Positions 51,271-64,000 are shown, numbered from the stretch's first letter. The stretch is 64,000 bases of DNA from Welwitschia mirabilis (GCA_051453625.1 JBOZIK010000001.1:165430160-165494159); one strand, 5' to 3'. Program-made: numbers and translations. The notes: generated by a model from the letters alone, not told the origin.

Positions 51271-51849
51271 AATAAAGTTACTACATTTTAACTAGATTAA
51301 ACAAGAAAGGAGATGGCACACAAGACATCATGATATAACAATGATGTCAAACATTTACAGATATTTTTAAGTCATAAGATTAAGAATGTAAGTGTTGATT
51401 TAAAAATAGTAATAAATTACATGAAATTGTTTTAAATTTTTATACAAGAAAAAACACTTTGAACAAAATGCTTATAAGAAAAAGTGCAATAGGTGATAAA
51501 AGTAGATTGTGATATGTGCCTTTAGTTACGTTAATCTGTATATTAGCTTTTTTTAAGAAATCCTTCTCACTTTCAAATGGTAAAACGTTTTTCTCAAAAG
51601 CTCTAAATTAGGTGATATCTGATTCTTTACTTATAATATTGAATTTAGTAAGAGAAATAAAAGGTATTTGATTTGTCATTTTTGCAATAGTCTTGAACAC
51701 ATAAAATTGAATTTGCATTATAGCAACATGTTTTTAAAATTTGATAGGATGATAAGATTTAAATTCATTAATAGGAAACCAAATTTTAATACTAGATGAA
51801 ATAATAGTATAAAATTTTACTTATTCATACTACCTTATGTAACACTAAT

Positions 51850-52120
51850 GATATCCATTAGTGTTTTAATAGCAATTATTCTAGATACATGATAAGTGAC
51901 ATAAGTAGATTTTTAAACATGGAAAAAATGCAATGAGGGAGCTATTACTTTTAAATATAATGGCAAGACATTAGTTGAAGGAACAGAAACTATTAAAGAT
52001 AAAGAATTTTCTTTCCTTCACAATGTTTTGTACATTATTGAAGTGTGAAATGTGTACTCTAAATCAATTTTCTTATTTAATCATAAACTTGAAATATTCA
52101 ATAAATAATGTAAGACATAT
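51850..52120 (+). pseudogene. Inner Copia protease remnant
   Basis: SRYMISDISRFLNM (about 51885) corresponds to the conserved SRHMTGD-S-F motif just after the protease active site. The DSG active-site segment itself is unreadable. Related text continues through KEFSFLHNVLYII. Confidence 0.6.
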
Positions 52121-52250
52121 ACATACTATAGTAGAGAGGTGAGTCAATCTAGATGTTATTCACTTAAAAAAAAATGAGTTAGAGGATTCAATTATGAAGA
52201 AGAGAGAAAGAGAGGAAAGGAAAGGGGATGAGAGAGAGGGGGATAAGGAG

Positions 52251-52254
<4 letters not shown>

Positions 52255-52295
<41 letters not shown>

Positions 52296-52395
52296 NNNNN
52301 NNNNNNNNNNNNNNNNNNNNNNNNNNNNNNNNNNNNNNNNNNNNNNNNNNNNNNNNNNNNNNNNNNNNNNNNNNNNNNNNNNNNNNNNNNNNNNN

Positions 52396-52430
<35 letters not shown>
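52255..52430. repeat. (TA)n and (GA)n microsatellites flanking a 100-base gap
   Basis: TA repeats 52255-52289 turn into GA repeats, then N (52296-52395), then GA repeats to 52428. Ser-Leu and Ile-Tyr open frames here are artefacts. Confidence 0.95.
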
Positions 52431-52434
<4 letters not shown>

Positions 52435-55400
52435 TATATATTTTTGGGACTTTTATCACTTAAAAATAGAGATAAAATCAACAAGGCAAGTGATAATGAA
52501 AATATGCAATGTACAAATGATATGAATTCACTAAAATGACAATGCACTATGAAAATGACATGTAGTTCTAAATGCGATTGACTAACCAAATTTACCAACT
52601 TCTTGTTATCAAAGTTGGCCCTCAAAAACCATAACATATCACTATCAATCTTATAAAAGAATTAAAAAAAAATCATAAAAGATAAAGTAGAAAGATAGAG
52701 AATTAAGGAAAATCAAGCACTTTATTAATTCTTGAATAAACAACGTATGATTACATCCTTTATTTGTAACAAAACCTTAATGTTAATGTCACAAATTGAT
52801 ACCAAGGAGACAATTCTTACAAGCTAGATGGGCATTTATCAAGTGATGATATAATCATTACAAAACATAAATTTGATCAAAGATGAGAAATGGAGTTCCT
52901 CATGGGTATTTATAGCTTGTAACTAGTGGTTTGAAATGCTAATGGATGCAAACTGAAAAGGCATCATTACATTAAGTAGTTAGTAGTAACTGGATTAGTT
53001 TTCATATTAGTTATAGTGATTATACTCCTAAGCATCATCTAGGTAATCATAGTGAATAATCCTTAGCTATCAATAACTATTCTTTATATGCCTTTCTAGT
53101 AGAACTACTGATCATTGTCCACCAATCTTCATCTAGATGAATAAAGTGGATGTCCATAAGGTAACAATGTGGTTATCATTAATTTATACTAGTCTTCATC
53201 CTATTGATTATCCTTCAAATGATGGTGAGAAGTGAATACCATAATTGCATCATGTTTTTAACCCTCAAAAAGCCATGCCTTCATCATTAGTTGGACTTAT
53301 TAGCTTATAAACATCAAAAAAGGCAGAAATTATATAAAATGATGCTATTTTGATCATTATAATAATTAATTCACCTTTTTTCTTAATTCATCACATGAAA
53401 TAAACCTAAAATGTACTTTAAAATGAAGTTAAACATGGTCAATTTGACCTTACAAGATACATAAATGGGCTTAAGCATAACATTCTTAATATTAATCAAA
53501 TCTATCATAAAGGAATGACTCCTAGAATTAGATGAAGAAATTTTTAGTCAATGAAGGAAAATAAATTTAAATGTTCACTCTTGGGCATGGAAAATATATC
53601 TACTCATGAAAATGGACAGGATCAAAAATTAAGTTTGATAATGAGTTTAAATCTTTGTAGGAAAATCCATTAATATCAACTCATTTAGACCTTAACTAAT
53701 CCAATAATGCATATCTTATAATATCAATGATGCAAGTTCTTCCTTGAGGTACATTTAGAAGTAATAGTAGAGGTTGTTAAAATCTTGTATGAAAATGTAC
53801 AAATTATCTTCCTCTGTAATAGTATTCTAAAGAATAGGATTTGAAAAGTGGATTTCCTAGTCATTCATGATATCGTAGTAGAATTTCTAAACATTATAAT
53901 GGTGGAGATTATGATACTTTACCTATCTTGGAGAATTCTAGCATGCATCTAGCCTTTTTTAAAGAGACTTTAATAAGGAATCTTTCATATCATTTAGAGC
54001 CCATTATCTCATAGATCTTTTTCATTTGTTACATCTCATCTTTGGGTGCATACTTCTTTCTTTTGATAGTTATCATGATGAGGTAATCTTAGAATGCCTA
54101 AAATTTCTTTAATGGTTATATACTTAGTTAAGTATAGATGCTCAAATGTCCATTTTTAGATAGATGATTTGTACTTTGTAATATAAAAATTGAATATTGA
54201 AATAGAAAAGGCCTAGTTATGGAATTATCAAAAAATCTAAAGTGCTTTTATCATACTAAAATGTCATAGTTATACATCCCACATATTCTATGAATCATCT
54301 CACTTTAATATGTATGCACATGTTTAAGATAAGACTGGTTACAAAGTTGATTTAAAGAGTCCCATATCTCTAGTTAACCTCTAGCATATCATTCGTATGT
54401 TACTTGTTTTAAAGGTAATATAAAACTATGATGTACATGCTTTAATCCATATCTACATAGCTATATTAGCATGGTCAAGGAAAGCATCACCTCATTCCCA
54501 TTTTAAAATGAATGAGAAAGAGCATAAGAAAGAGCAACATTAAGGTCTAGTCTTCACTAGAGTTCACTAACTCAGAGACTTTAGAGCTTGTTCCTCCCTT
54601 CAATTATGTCGGTTTATCCATAGAAGAAGAAGAGGAGACGAAGGATGAGGTGGATTAGTAAGGAAAAATAAGGTAAAAGAAATGAAAAAGAAGTAGTTAA
54701 AAGCAGAGATAGAGAAAGAGGATTTAGAAGTAGAAAGAAAGAAAGTGGAATTAGAAGAGAACAAACTAGCATACATGGAGATCATTTTTTTAGTGCCTTC
54801 ATCATCCAGAAAGAATACATTACCTTAGTGCATGGTGAGATAATCCCTTTACTAACTTTGATAGTATTTCTATTCTAGCATTATTTCCTCACTAAAATCT
54901 TTACATGTAGTGGCCCACAATCATTTATGTTAGCCTGCTATAGTTCACACTTATTTGGTGTTACAATAATACTTTGTGATTAAGTCATAGAATCTTGCTG
55001 ATGTTTACTTATTTTTTTAGAATATATGTTTCTTTACATATGCTTTAGGTGTTATCCAGATATCCTTACTTCTTATGTCTTTTCCTTATGCATGTTTCTC
55101 ATTGTCATTAATGACAAAACGGAAGAGATAATGATGATGCTAAAATAAAACACTCAGTAGCTTTTAAACATTCACATTTGAAAATTTGCAGTCCTTATTT
55201 CATCATGCCTAATATTCATTAGTATGCTCTCATAATAGCATGGCTCTTAGCATGTAAAATTCTTTATTTCAGTATGTTTCCTAATGTTTCTTTGCATGCT
55301 TTTATGCCTTATCATGCTCATTTGTACTTACTCAAGAACTACAAGTGCATTTCCTAGTTAGTGAGCTTTTAATATGATATTGTAAAAATATATCTTAGGA

Positions 55401-55600
55401 AAACTTATATTAATTATGATTTAATACATAACTAGTTGGAACATTAGATAATATACTTATTTCTATAAATTATTTTCATATTTGTATTTCTTCATAAGTT
55501 CTTCATTGTGATTATAAATCATTGTAGAAGAAGCTCAGGTTTAGAGGGATAATAGGTCCAGGAGGAGAATAAAAGTGAATTTGATTGTTATCAATGAAAA
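52431..55600 (+). other. Decayed interior of inner Copia element
   Basis: Between protease and 3' LTR one expects integrase, RT, RNase H and perhaps an extra ORF. No RT block is readable. Near 54480-54790 there is a Glu/Lys-rich acidic stretch like the C-terminal tail of the additional ORF of SIRE-type elements. Near 55108-55130, 'taatgacaaaacggaagaga' resembles a polypurine tract. The 3.2 kb available is short for a full pol plus ORF, so part is deleted. Confidence 0.5.
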
Positions 55601-55609
55601 AGGATGAAA

Positions 55610-56655
55610 TTATTTCATTTCTTAACTTAATTATCTAGTGATGAAAAACCAAATTTCAAACATAATTTATAATATTTGCATGATTTTTACAAGTCATAGA
55701 GGACGCTTGGAAGTCTAGATTTAAAAGGGATATTGAATGAATGAATTTTGACTAAAGACAAATGGAAGACATTTATGTGGGATGTAAAACTAATTTTAAA
55801 AAATTAAATAGCTAGAACCAAGGGATTGACCACCTAAAGAAAACATCCTTGAAAATTGTATAAGCAGTCAATTAGATGAAACTAGAATTTTTTGACTACT
55901 GGAAGGGGAAAAAATTTAAATTAATTATCAATGAATTAGCTAAAGAAAGAAAAATTAGATTAATTCTAAATTAGCTAACTAGATAAGAATTAGGGTTAAC
56001 CATCTAAGGGGTTGATCATCTCTTAGTAATTAGTTGATGATTCACATTTGGATCTAAAAACTCAAGAACTATAAGTAGCCATTAAAGAATAAATTTGACC
56101 ATTTTCTAGCCATCAGAAGTCAATATAATATTTTTGATTCACTCTAATAGTCACATACTTTCTAATCATGCTCTATAATAGTTAGAATTAATTTTTTATA
56201 TATTTTAATAACTATTAGACATTATGAGAACATTTTGCTATCTAATTATTAAACTATAATTATGAAAACGACACACTCCATATATTACTTATTATTATAC
56301 TATACTTATTCTAGAATTATTCATTGAAGAAAAGCCCCGTTATAAGCTTGGTAAACGAGGATAGCCATATAATCTAATTATACTTGGTTGAGAACTATTA
56401 TAAAGTATTTTTGAAGTAATTAGTGGATATAACTTCATAAGAAAGTAAATTAGGCTTTTTCTTGTCATCCTTGTGTGCTTTTCATTATGCTTACATTTCT
56501 TTCCTTATCAATTTACTTTAATTTATAATAGCATTTTATCATTACATTTTGCAAATCAACTAATTTTGTGTTATCATTATGTGCTACATTAGTTAAGCAT
56601 TTAAAATTAGAAAAAATATCTTTAGCTTTCCTATTCATCCCTCCCTCTAAGAAAG
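55610..56655 (+). repeat. 3' LTR of inner Copia element
   Basis: Direct-repeat partner of 48383-49845. It is preceded by 'aaaaaggatgaaat', a decayed polypurine tract (55597-55610), and ends near 'ctctaaga'. The flanking A/G-rich bases (aaaag before the 5' LTR, aaagc after this one) could be a decayed 5-bp target duplication. Confidence 0.8.
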
Positions 56656-58000
56656 CCAATCATAATAGAAAGTGATGGAATTTGAGAAGCTATAATAAAT
56701 AAATGAGATAATATAAAAGATAATGATGGAAAACTATCTTGTTTAAAAGGATTTAAATCTTCTATTTTAAAAGAAAATAGTGCAACCAATTGGAATAAAA
56801 AATTGGAAATGGAATGCTCTTACCAAAAATTATCTAATAATAAGAAAGTCTTACATTTTCACTTTAATCTTATTTGATATTTAAGAATAAAAAATAATAG
56901 CATAGCTTTTGTAAGCATTAGAAAGATCATTTGAACAACCTGTTAAGCAAATGATATACATGAAATGAAGATATTATTTTCACTAAATATTAAGAAAGGC
57001 ATACATGTGAGTTGATTATCTTTATTGGTGTATAGTTAAAATCCTAAAAAAAAAGTTATATGCAAAGATTTTATGCTTTTTATTATTGAATTGTTTGTCC
57101 TATATTTGGAATTATTTGGTTATCACTGTGAGAAATATAGTGGATAATAAGTTCAAGTTTTAAGATGTAATTTCTTTGTTATTGAATGAAGATATTAGAA
57201 AGGATTTGATGTAGATATATGTTATTCTAAACCCTACATCCTAAACAAGCATTAGTAGTAGGAAAAATGAAATACCACAATTAAGATATCATTTCATTAG
57301 TTATCATAAAGGTAAACCACATGGAAGAAAAATATCAAATTCACAAGGTAGATAGGTTATTTCTTAGACTTGTAATATATTTGTTCATATAAAAAAAGTT
57401 CTAGAACCTAATGGAAAAGAAAAATAACAAAGTAAAGTAAAATAATATTAAATAAAGCACTATATTAAAAGGCAAATAAGGAGTAGCTATAAGTGTTGCA
57501 TTTATTACTTCTTCTAGAGAAGGTATTTACATTTTAAATTTAATTTAATATTTCCATATATGTCTAAACAGATAATGATTTTATACTTATGAAGACGTGG
57601 GAAAGGATTTTATATGTTTTCTACATGTTTATGTCTTAGGAATAATAGGAAATGGAGATTTAATTGTTTAGAAAACAAAAGTGGAGAAACATATCTTAAC
57701 AAATGTAAGAGATGTTCTTGAATTTCGAAGAATTGTATTTCAACAAGATAATGTTATGATGCTAGTTTTATAGTAACTTAAAAAGAATTCATGAAAAACA
57801 TTCAAGGATTGCATGACTATCTTAAAAGAGATGTAGTTTGGAAGCTTGAATATATTACATGAGATTACACAAAGAAAAAATTCTTTGTGAAAGGATTTCA
57901 ATGGCTAAATAAAATAAAGATATGAAAATTTAGCATAGCCATTTAAGTCATCCTAATAAATTTGAAATAAAGGTATTGTAAGATCAAAAGTTCATTCCTA
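56656..58000 (+). pseudogene. Outer (Tork-like) Copia gag, protease and pre-integrase remnant
   Basis: Very decayed. A weak gag-like block lies near 56900-56950. From about 57640 the text IIGNGDLIV...KTKVEKHILTNVRDVLEFRRI matches the Tork protease C-terminal region, where the family has a G-G-I-IK...L-NVRHVPE-RNLIS pattern. SHLSHPNKFEIKVL (about 57935-57975) matches the GAG-pre-integrase WH-RLGH block. Confidence 0.6.
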
Positions 58001-58079
58001 TTTTTAAGCATTATTTTTGAATCTTGGATCCTCATGCTATGTAAAAATAACATAAACTAAATTTTAAGATAAATGTATT

Positions 58080-58760
58080 TCATAAAAATATTAAGATATT
58101 GGCGTTGATTAACTCTTTACATTTTGATCCTTTTGATATTAAATCAATTCATAATGCATGTTATTTTATTAGATCCATAAATGATTATTATATAAACTAG
58201 TAGTTGTCCTCTATATGTTTTAAAAGTTTAGTGTTTAATGTATTTAAGAAGTTTAAGGCTAACACTAAAAAATACATGAAAAGGTTTGTTAAGTATCTAT
58301 AGATAGAAAATGGAAGTAAGTATTACTACAAGGATTTTTGTAGGACTAGTCAAATTTATGAAGTGAAATTTATTTTTAGTATATCATAACTAAATGGAAT
58401 GATTAAAAGGATGAACAAGTCTACCATGAATTGTATAAGAAGCATGTTAATACAATAGTAAGCATGATTAATAGATCTCCAAATGCAACTATGAATGGTA
58501 AAACTTCCAAGACTTTATGAAGTGGCAAAAAGGTCTCATATGAATACTTTAAAAAATTTGGGATGTATGGATTACACTTTGGTACCAAAGGAGAAGGAAA
58601 CTAGGTTTTATGTTAGGTCATAGGTGTGAAGTTTTGGAATATGGTTGTGATGATATAGGTAAAAAAATTTAGGATCCTATTTTAAAAATGATTATTAAAA
58701 TAAGAGATGTTCTTTTTAATAAGTGAAGGATGTCTACAAAATGAAGGCTAATAGAGAATA
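58080..58760 (+). pseudogene. Outer Copia integrase remnant
   Basis: Blocks in order: HFDPFDIKSIHNACYFIRSI (about 58115), where the family has the first catalytic Asp segment; KYL-IENGSKYYYKDF (about 58295), where the second catalytic Asp (TDNG) has become Glu; LNGMIKRMNKS (about 58390), where the family has QQNGLAERMNR, so the catalytic Glu position is Lys; then NTLKNLGCMDYTLVPKEKETR (about 58540) of the C-terminal part. All three catalytic sites are damaged or unreadable. Confidence 0.65.
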
Positions 58761-59149
58761 AACATGATAATCTTATTATAAATATGTAAGCTCCAAAACC
58801 CACCATTTCTGTTTAGTAAAACCAAGAATATATTCATCATGACGATGATGAAAAAATAAAAAAATATAGTGTTATAACCCACATTTTGTAAGCTTTAATT
58901 AATAGGATTTCTAAACTATGTAAAACATTTTGATATTAATTTNNNNNNNNNNNNNNNNNNNNNNNNNNNNNNNNNNNNNNNNNNNNNNNNNNNNNNNNNN
59001 NNNNNNNNNNNNNNNNNNNNNNNNNNNNNNNNNNNNNNNNNNGCATGATAGTTAATAACTATACCAAAAAAAAAAAATATTATGGTTAATTAGGGTAATT
59101 AAAGTTGGGGTGTTACATATAGGAATGATAAAATATCCATGTAGACATT

Positions 59150-60110
59150 TCATTAAAATTGAGGAATTGTCCATTTAAATCTATACATTAACCTGGAAGA
59201 TAACATATTCTTTTTCTCTGTATTCAACTATATTATTTTATTTCATTTTATTTTTAACTAATTGTGGTAGACTTGAATAATCTTTAGAATTTTTTAGATA
59301 TCTAGATGTTTATAAGTGATAAAAGACTAGGATAAAGAACATTAATTCTTTTCATCAAAATAAGACATGTGATTTAGTGAGATCATAACCTAGAAAAAAA
59401 AGCATTGGAAAATAAATGAATGTATGCAACCAAGTAAGAGGTAGATGGTTCTGTGCACTATAAAGTTAAGCTTATAATGAAAGTATATGAACTATAAATA
59501 TATATTAACCTTATTAATATATTTGCATCTAGTTTGAAACATAATTCTATTAGAGTTATTATTTCTTTACTATAAATATATATTAACCTTATTAATATAT
59601 TTGCATCTAGTTTGAAACATAATTCTATTATAGTTATTATTTCTTTACTTCCAAATTTGATTTTAGATTAAGAATGCATTGTTACATGGTAATTTGGAAG
59701 AATAAAAATAAATGTGTTAGACTTAATGTTTTGAGAATAAAACCAAATGAAAATTAATTTCTAAATATAATAAAGTTTTGTATGGACTAAAATAAGCATT
59801 GAGATAATCATATTAGAAATTTGGTAGTTTTATGCAGGAAAAATGTTATAATATAAGTGATTAAGTGAGTTTGACCATTGTCTATAGTTTAAAGGATCTA
59901 TGAGTGTTAATTATATCATATTATTATTTTATGTTGATGACATATTAATTTCCAGTAGCTATAAAAAATAAAATCTTTTAAAGATTAATATCTCCAAGCA
60001 TTTTACTATTAAAGATCTTAGGTCAACTAAGAAATATAAGGCATGCATGTTTACAAAAACAAAAATCAATGTTAGCTTTGATAAAGTAAACTTGAATACA
60101 TCCTAAAGTT
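59150..60110 (+). pseudogene. Outer Copia reverse transcriptase remnant
   Basis: A 100-base gap (58943-59042) precedes it. Readable blocks are LYVDD-like text with the catalytic region near 59930 (YFMLMTY in frame; shifted text gives a VDDI-like reading) and HFTIKDLRSTKKYKACMFTK (about 60000-60060), the FEMKDLG block of Copia RT. The 78-bp duplication at 59491 lies inside. Confidence 0.6.
59491..59646. repeat. Near-perfect tandem duplication, period 78 bp
   Basis: Units 59491-59568 and 59569-59646 differ visibly at one base. This is far less divergence than the LTR pairs around it, so it is much younger than the element it lies in. Confidence 0.95.
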
Positions 60111-60199
60111 CTTAAACATCTTAACACATTATTATTTGAACATCTTAAATGATTAAAGAGTAATTATTTAATAAGAAATAATAAAAAGAAAATATGAGA

Positions 60200-60860
60200 A
60201 ATGTTCCTTACATTTTTGTAGTGGACAACATTATGTATGCAATGGTTTGTACTAGGCCTAATAATGTCCATTTACTAAGAATTATTTCTTATTACATGAG
60301 GAATCAAATATGGAAAGATTCACAAGTAGTAAAGTGAATTATTTGATATTTAAAGGAAACAAAAAAGTCATGCTTAAGATCACCATTGAAGATCATTATT
60401 TTTATGTATTTAGATTATGCTAAATGTGTTAGGATTAGAAAGTCCACTACTTATTAGATATTTATAGTTAGTAGTGATGTGATTATCTAGGTGTTTAGGA
60501 TATAATATTTTGTTACCTTATCATCAATAAAATTAAAATGTTTGAAATTTAAAAAAAAAGAAAGGAAATAGTATAGTTCTAGAGGTTGTTAGAATAATTT
60601 TGAGAAACATAAAAAAATATATTATGCATTGTAATAACTAGATTGTAATTCCTCTAGGAAATTATGCTACATTTTACTTTAGAGTCAAAGACATTAAGAT
60701 GAGATATCATTTTATTAAATTATCCTTCAAGCATAAATACTTATAAGTGGATAAAATACATTCTTAAAAAAATCTATTAAATATGATGAAAAGCACAGTT
60801 TATATTAAAAAAATATCAGATGTATAGAAGTAAGTTTAGATTGGAGAAGATGTACTGTGA
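60200..60860 (+). pseudogene. Outer Copia RNase H remnant
   Basis: The end is the clearest part: KDIKMRYHFIKLSFKHKYL-VDKIHS (about 60690-60760) matches the TKHIDVRYHFIRE...V-KIHTSENPADMLTK block of Tork-type RNase H, with several stops. Confidence 0.7.
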
Positions 60861-60924
60861 AGGAATTGTAGAATAATGTATCTCTTTTAGCTATTTTTGA
60901 GGGTCATGCCTTTAGGTGGAAGAC

Positions 60925-61530
60925 TGTTATAAGTGAAGCAAAATCATGTTATGTCTATTTTTAAGTGGCTATGATGAGGTTGTTAGAATGTATGCTTCCT
61001 CATTAAATTTAAAAAAGAATCTCATAATATTAAGCTAATACTTAGGAGTTGATTAGAAGTTAAATTAACATGGTTATTACTCAATATTTCTTATGTACTT
61101 TAGGCCCTATATTTTTAGCTTATATGTAACTTGTCTTAATCATTAATTAAAAACACCTACATCAAGTTATTGTAGTTGATAGATCTCTCTTATATAAACA
61201 AGTACAACTTATGAAATTTTAGTATCCTAAGATATTTGGATGTAAAAAAAGTATGAATTTTGTATGGTAATAGCTTTAAAGAGAAGTATGTTTTCTTATA
61301 AAAGAAAGATTTCTTGCCTACATTTATATCTACCTTACATGTTGTAATCTCTTTTTTTTCCGGCTAAAGAAGTAAATAGAGATCTACATTGTTATATTAT
61401 GGGATTTTTGCTTTTAGGTTTTTCATGTTAGATATGTTTTCATTTTCTCTCTTTTTCTCTCACTTTGCTTTATATTTTTTATGATTTAGTTATTACATTT
61501 TATATTAGTACTATAATATTTTTATAATGA
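60925..61530 (+). repeat. 3' LTR of Tork-like Copia element (outer)
   Basis: Begins TGTTATAAG at 60925 after a 'ggtggaagac' polypurine remnant. It aligns with 47741-48314. The end near 61530 is approximate. No convincing target duplication was found. Confidence 0.78.
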
Positions 61531-63155
61531 CTTTACAATTGTTTGTAATAAATTAAGTAATAATTTAGAAAAATCTAAGTCAAAATAATTGCATAACATC
61601 TCATAGGAGTACTACATGATATGAATCTTCGTTATTCTTGGATATGATCATCATAGGAATGTAAGGATTAATAGATTATCTTTTCAAAATATTAGTAAAA
61701 TGAAAGGTATGTTCTAAGTTAAACTGCCTAAACTTGTTGAATGATGATCTCGTGGATTTTTGAAATTAGAAGGCAGGGATGAATAAGTTTTAAATTTAAA
61801 AAAAAAATTGATAATAACAACTAATAGTAAGTAGAAATAAAAGCATAAAAAAATAAATATAACTCTTACCGGATTTAATATGTTTCCCTAATCTAGGGAC
61901 TCCACACTTAAAGGATCAAAAGTAGCACACCTCTAGATATTTGCTTTTTAACTTAGAAACCATGGTCTATGGATTACCACTCATGTTATAAGGATAATTA
62001 TAATGAGTTGTTTCTTGCAAGGTAGTTAATATAACTCTTAAGGTTTCATACTCATAACAAAGGTATTTGTCTTAAGAGAACATCTAAGTGCCACACCTGA
62101 CACACTAAAAATTTGAAATCCAAACTAGAACCAATAGCATGTAGGCCTCTCAAAAGCTAATGGATATGAATAATAATAATATGTGGAATAATAAAGATTT
62201 TAAACAATCGCATTTTCGCCTTTAAGTACAAAAAATTTACAAAGACAAGATGAAATCTTGAAATAAAAGTAAGTGAATATGATTAACAATATAACTTATT
62301 TTCTTATCAGGAATAAAGTAAAGAGAACGATATTTTAGTTTTACTCATTTTTCCTTCTCTTATTCATAGCAAGGCAGTGATTAGAATTCTTCTTTGAGAG
62401 ATAAATTATTTACTATCCTAAGAATCCTTATCATAATGATGAAACCTTATTGTTACTATTCTTTATGATCTTTTGTGTTTATTTGCTTGATTATTGCTAG
62501 AAATATGTGTTAAAAAATCTTGGAATTAGGGTTTTAGTTTTGGTCTTATATAGGACCTATTGCCTCTAGTTTCTTCAAAGGGTGGCACACAATGGTTAGA
62601 TCTATATCCTTCAAAGGCTATTTTATTTTTTAACTCATAATAGATGTCTTTGAAATCTATAGATATTTTCATATGTGTTAGATGTCTTTACTAAGAATAA
62701 AGGTGTTTAATTTATAGCCATTCTATCATTCTTATTAAGGTTAGTTTGAACATATTCATATTCTGTAGACATCTTTTATTTAGGTAGATATATTCAACCC
62801 TTATCAAACTTATGTCAATTTTCTCATGTTTAGCCAAGACATCTTTTTCTCTAGTAGATGTCTTTTATTAAACTTCTTTGAATTAGTTGAGATGTATTCA
62901 CTTGATGTAGACATATTTTTAATATGTAGATATCTTCAAAAAATGTAGACATATTTTGATAATTATCCCTTTATTTATCCTAGACATCTCCTCTTCTATA
63001 TGGATATGAAGGCATGGTGGATGTATTTGTGTTACGTAGATGTATCCATTGTAATCTCTTGAATCAATCATATTAGATAAGAAATCAATCCTAAAACCTA
63101 ATCTTGAGAAATTAGCATATGTCCTATAAATATATTTAATCTTTGTAGACATCTT
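61531..63155. other. AT-rich DNA with repeated 'gtagacatctt' phrases
   Basis: No gene. From about 62640 to 63155 the short phrase 'tagacatct/tagatgtctt' and its relatives recur about every 30-60 bp on either strand, suggesting a decayed short-period repeat. Confidence 0.5.
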
Positions 63156-64000
63156 TGTTGAATTGTTATTTGCCAATTACTGTCAAACTAATGTTTTCTG
63201 TGTAGTGGAATTTGTTATATCTTATGCAGAAAATGTTAATCACTTATAAGTCAAAAGATGAATTAATCTTATCACATTTTAATCCTAAAACCTATCAAGT
63301 TTTGATAACCTCTTGAGAGATCTACTAGACTTCTAAGGAGTCAACTACATCTAAAGTGAATACACAGAAGTGAACTAAATTTAGAGGGATCGATTAGACA
63401 TTTAAGGAATGGACTAGATATGTAAACTTGAGCATCAATACTTCTGAACCGATCGTCAAGTAATCAACCAAAGATCTGAGGGGTTAACTGGACCTGTGAA
63501 CCTAAGCACCAAGACTTTTGAACTAATCGTCAAGGGATCGACTCAATGTCTGAGGGGTTAACCGACCCGAGAACTATGCATATGATATCTCTTAATTAAC
63601 TAGTAAGAGGTTGACCAGACATCTAAGGGGCCGACTGGACCTGTGAAACTGAGCATCAATACTTTATAGCTTATTAGCAAGGGGTCAATTCTTGAGGGGT
63701 TGACCAGACTTAAAGTAAAAAAAATTTGATGGATTTTATCTAGACTAAGAAGGTGATTAGATATATAGGCTAGGGACCACAAGAACAATCGACTAGACAC
63801 TGAGGGGTTGACCAGACATGAAGCCATAAGAATCTGGATTAACTAAAAGAATACAAAGGCGATCGATTTAAGCAATGACACCAGGGGGCTTGATTGGACT
63901 TTTAAGGATTCGATCGACCATGATGAAAACACAAATTTTTATAGCCATTAGGTATCTATTTTATGTCCATTAGAAAATTTTTTACTTGTAAAAATCTTAA
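63156..64000 (+). repeat. SIRE-family LTR running off the window
   Basis: Starts TGTTG at 63156 and matches the LTR at 44130 ('tttgccaa', 'tgtcaaactaa', 'gtgtagtggaa'). No polypurine tract precedes it, so it is a 5' LTR of an element to the right or a solo LTR. An internal array with 'gaggggttgaccagac'-type units starts at 63478, 63552, 63625, 63694 and 63801 (spacing about 70-75 bp, the last wider). Confidence 0.75.

Noticed and set aside
52160-52637. Open frames with Ser-Leu and Ile-Tyr runs
   Set aside because: Produced by TA and GA microsatellites plus a gap.

Overview
The window looks like a slice of a large, AT-rich, repeat-filled land-plant nuclear genome. It has one clear protein-coding gene with spliceosomal introns, and almost everything else is old, heavily mutated transposable-element DNA. 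Microsatellites and runs of N of exactly 10 or 100 bases, which are scaffold gaps, are also present. The very low GC outside the gene, and retroelement stop codons that mostly sit where Trp, Gln or Arg is expected, suggest long-term C-to-T decay of methylated DNA. A gymnosperm-like genome would fit, but the species cannot be named from the sequence.

The gene is THIC (33191-35630, + strand, three coding exons, 646 residues). It encodes the plastid [4Fe-4S] radical-SAM enzyme that makes the pyrimidine half of thiamin. Upstream lie evening-element-like clock motifs, a perfect 26-bp tandem duplication and a probable 5'-leader intron acceptor just before the ATG. About 250 nt after the stop, where plant THIC genes carry a TPP riboswitch in the 3' UTR, there is a motif resembling the 3' half of that aptamer. 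Its P2/P3 side is degraded or missing. This is the most interesting signal in the window.

Left flank (1-32 kb): a Ty3/gypsy integrase remnant at about 7.1-7.8 kb; a probable Athila/Tat-type element with LTR-like copies at 11.8-14.0 and 22.3-23.8 kb and a gag/protease remnant between them (18.4-19.6 kb), but no recognisable RT or integrase; a minus-strand RTE-like LINE remnant (28.85-29.76 kb); a tRNA-derived SINE-like piece (28.5 kb); and a GC-richer minisatellite (27.7-28.0 kb).

Right flank (36-64 kb): a diverged direct-repeat pair (36.5 and 38.5 kb); a SIRE/Maximus-like Copia element (pol 40.07-42.24 kb, additional 3' ORF 42.6-43.7 kb, two polypurine tracts, 3' LTR 44130-45246); a nested pair of Copia elements, in which a Tork-like element (LTRs near 47.74-48.31 and 60.93-61.53 kb) is interrupted just after its primer-binding site by a second Copia element (LTRs near 48.38-49.85 and 55.61-56.66 kb); and another SIRE-family LTR running off the right end (63156-64000).

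Short tandem duplications (26-120 bp) recur throughout. No CRISPR array, operon, tRNA or rRNA gene was found, and no undescribed multi-gene system. The novelty is in the THIC regulatory flanks and in how the repeats are decayed and nested.
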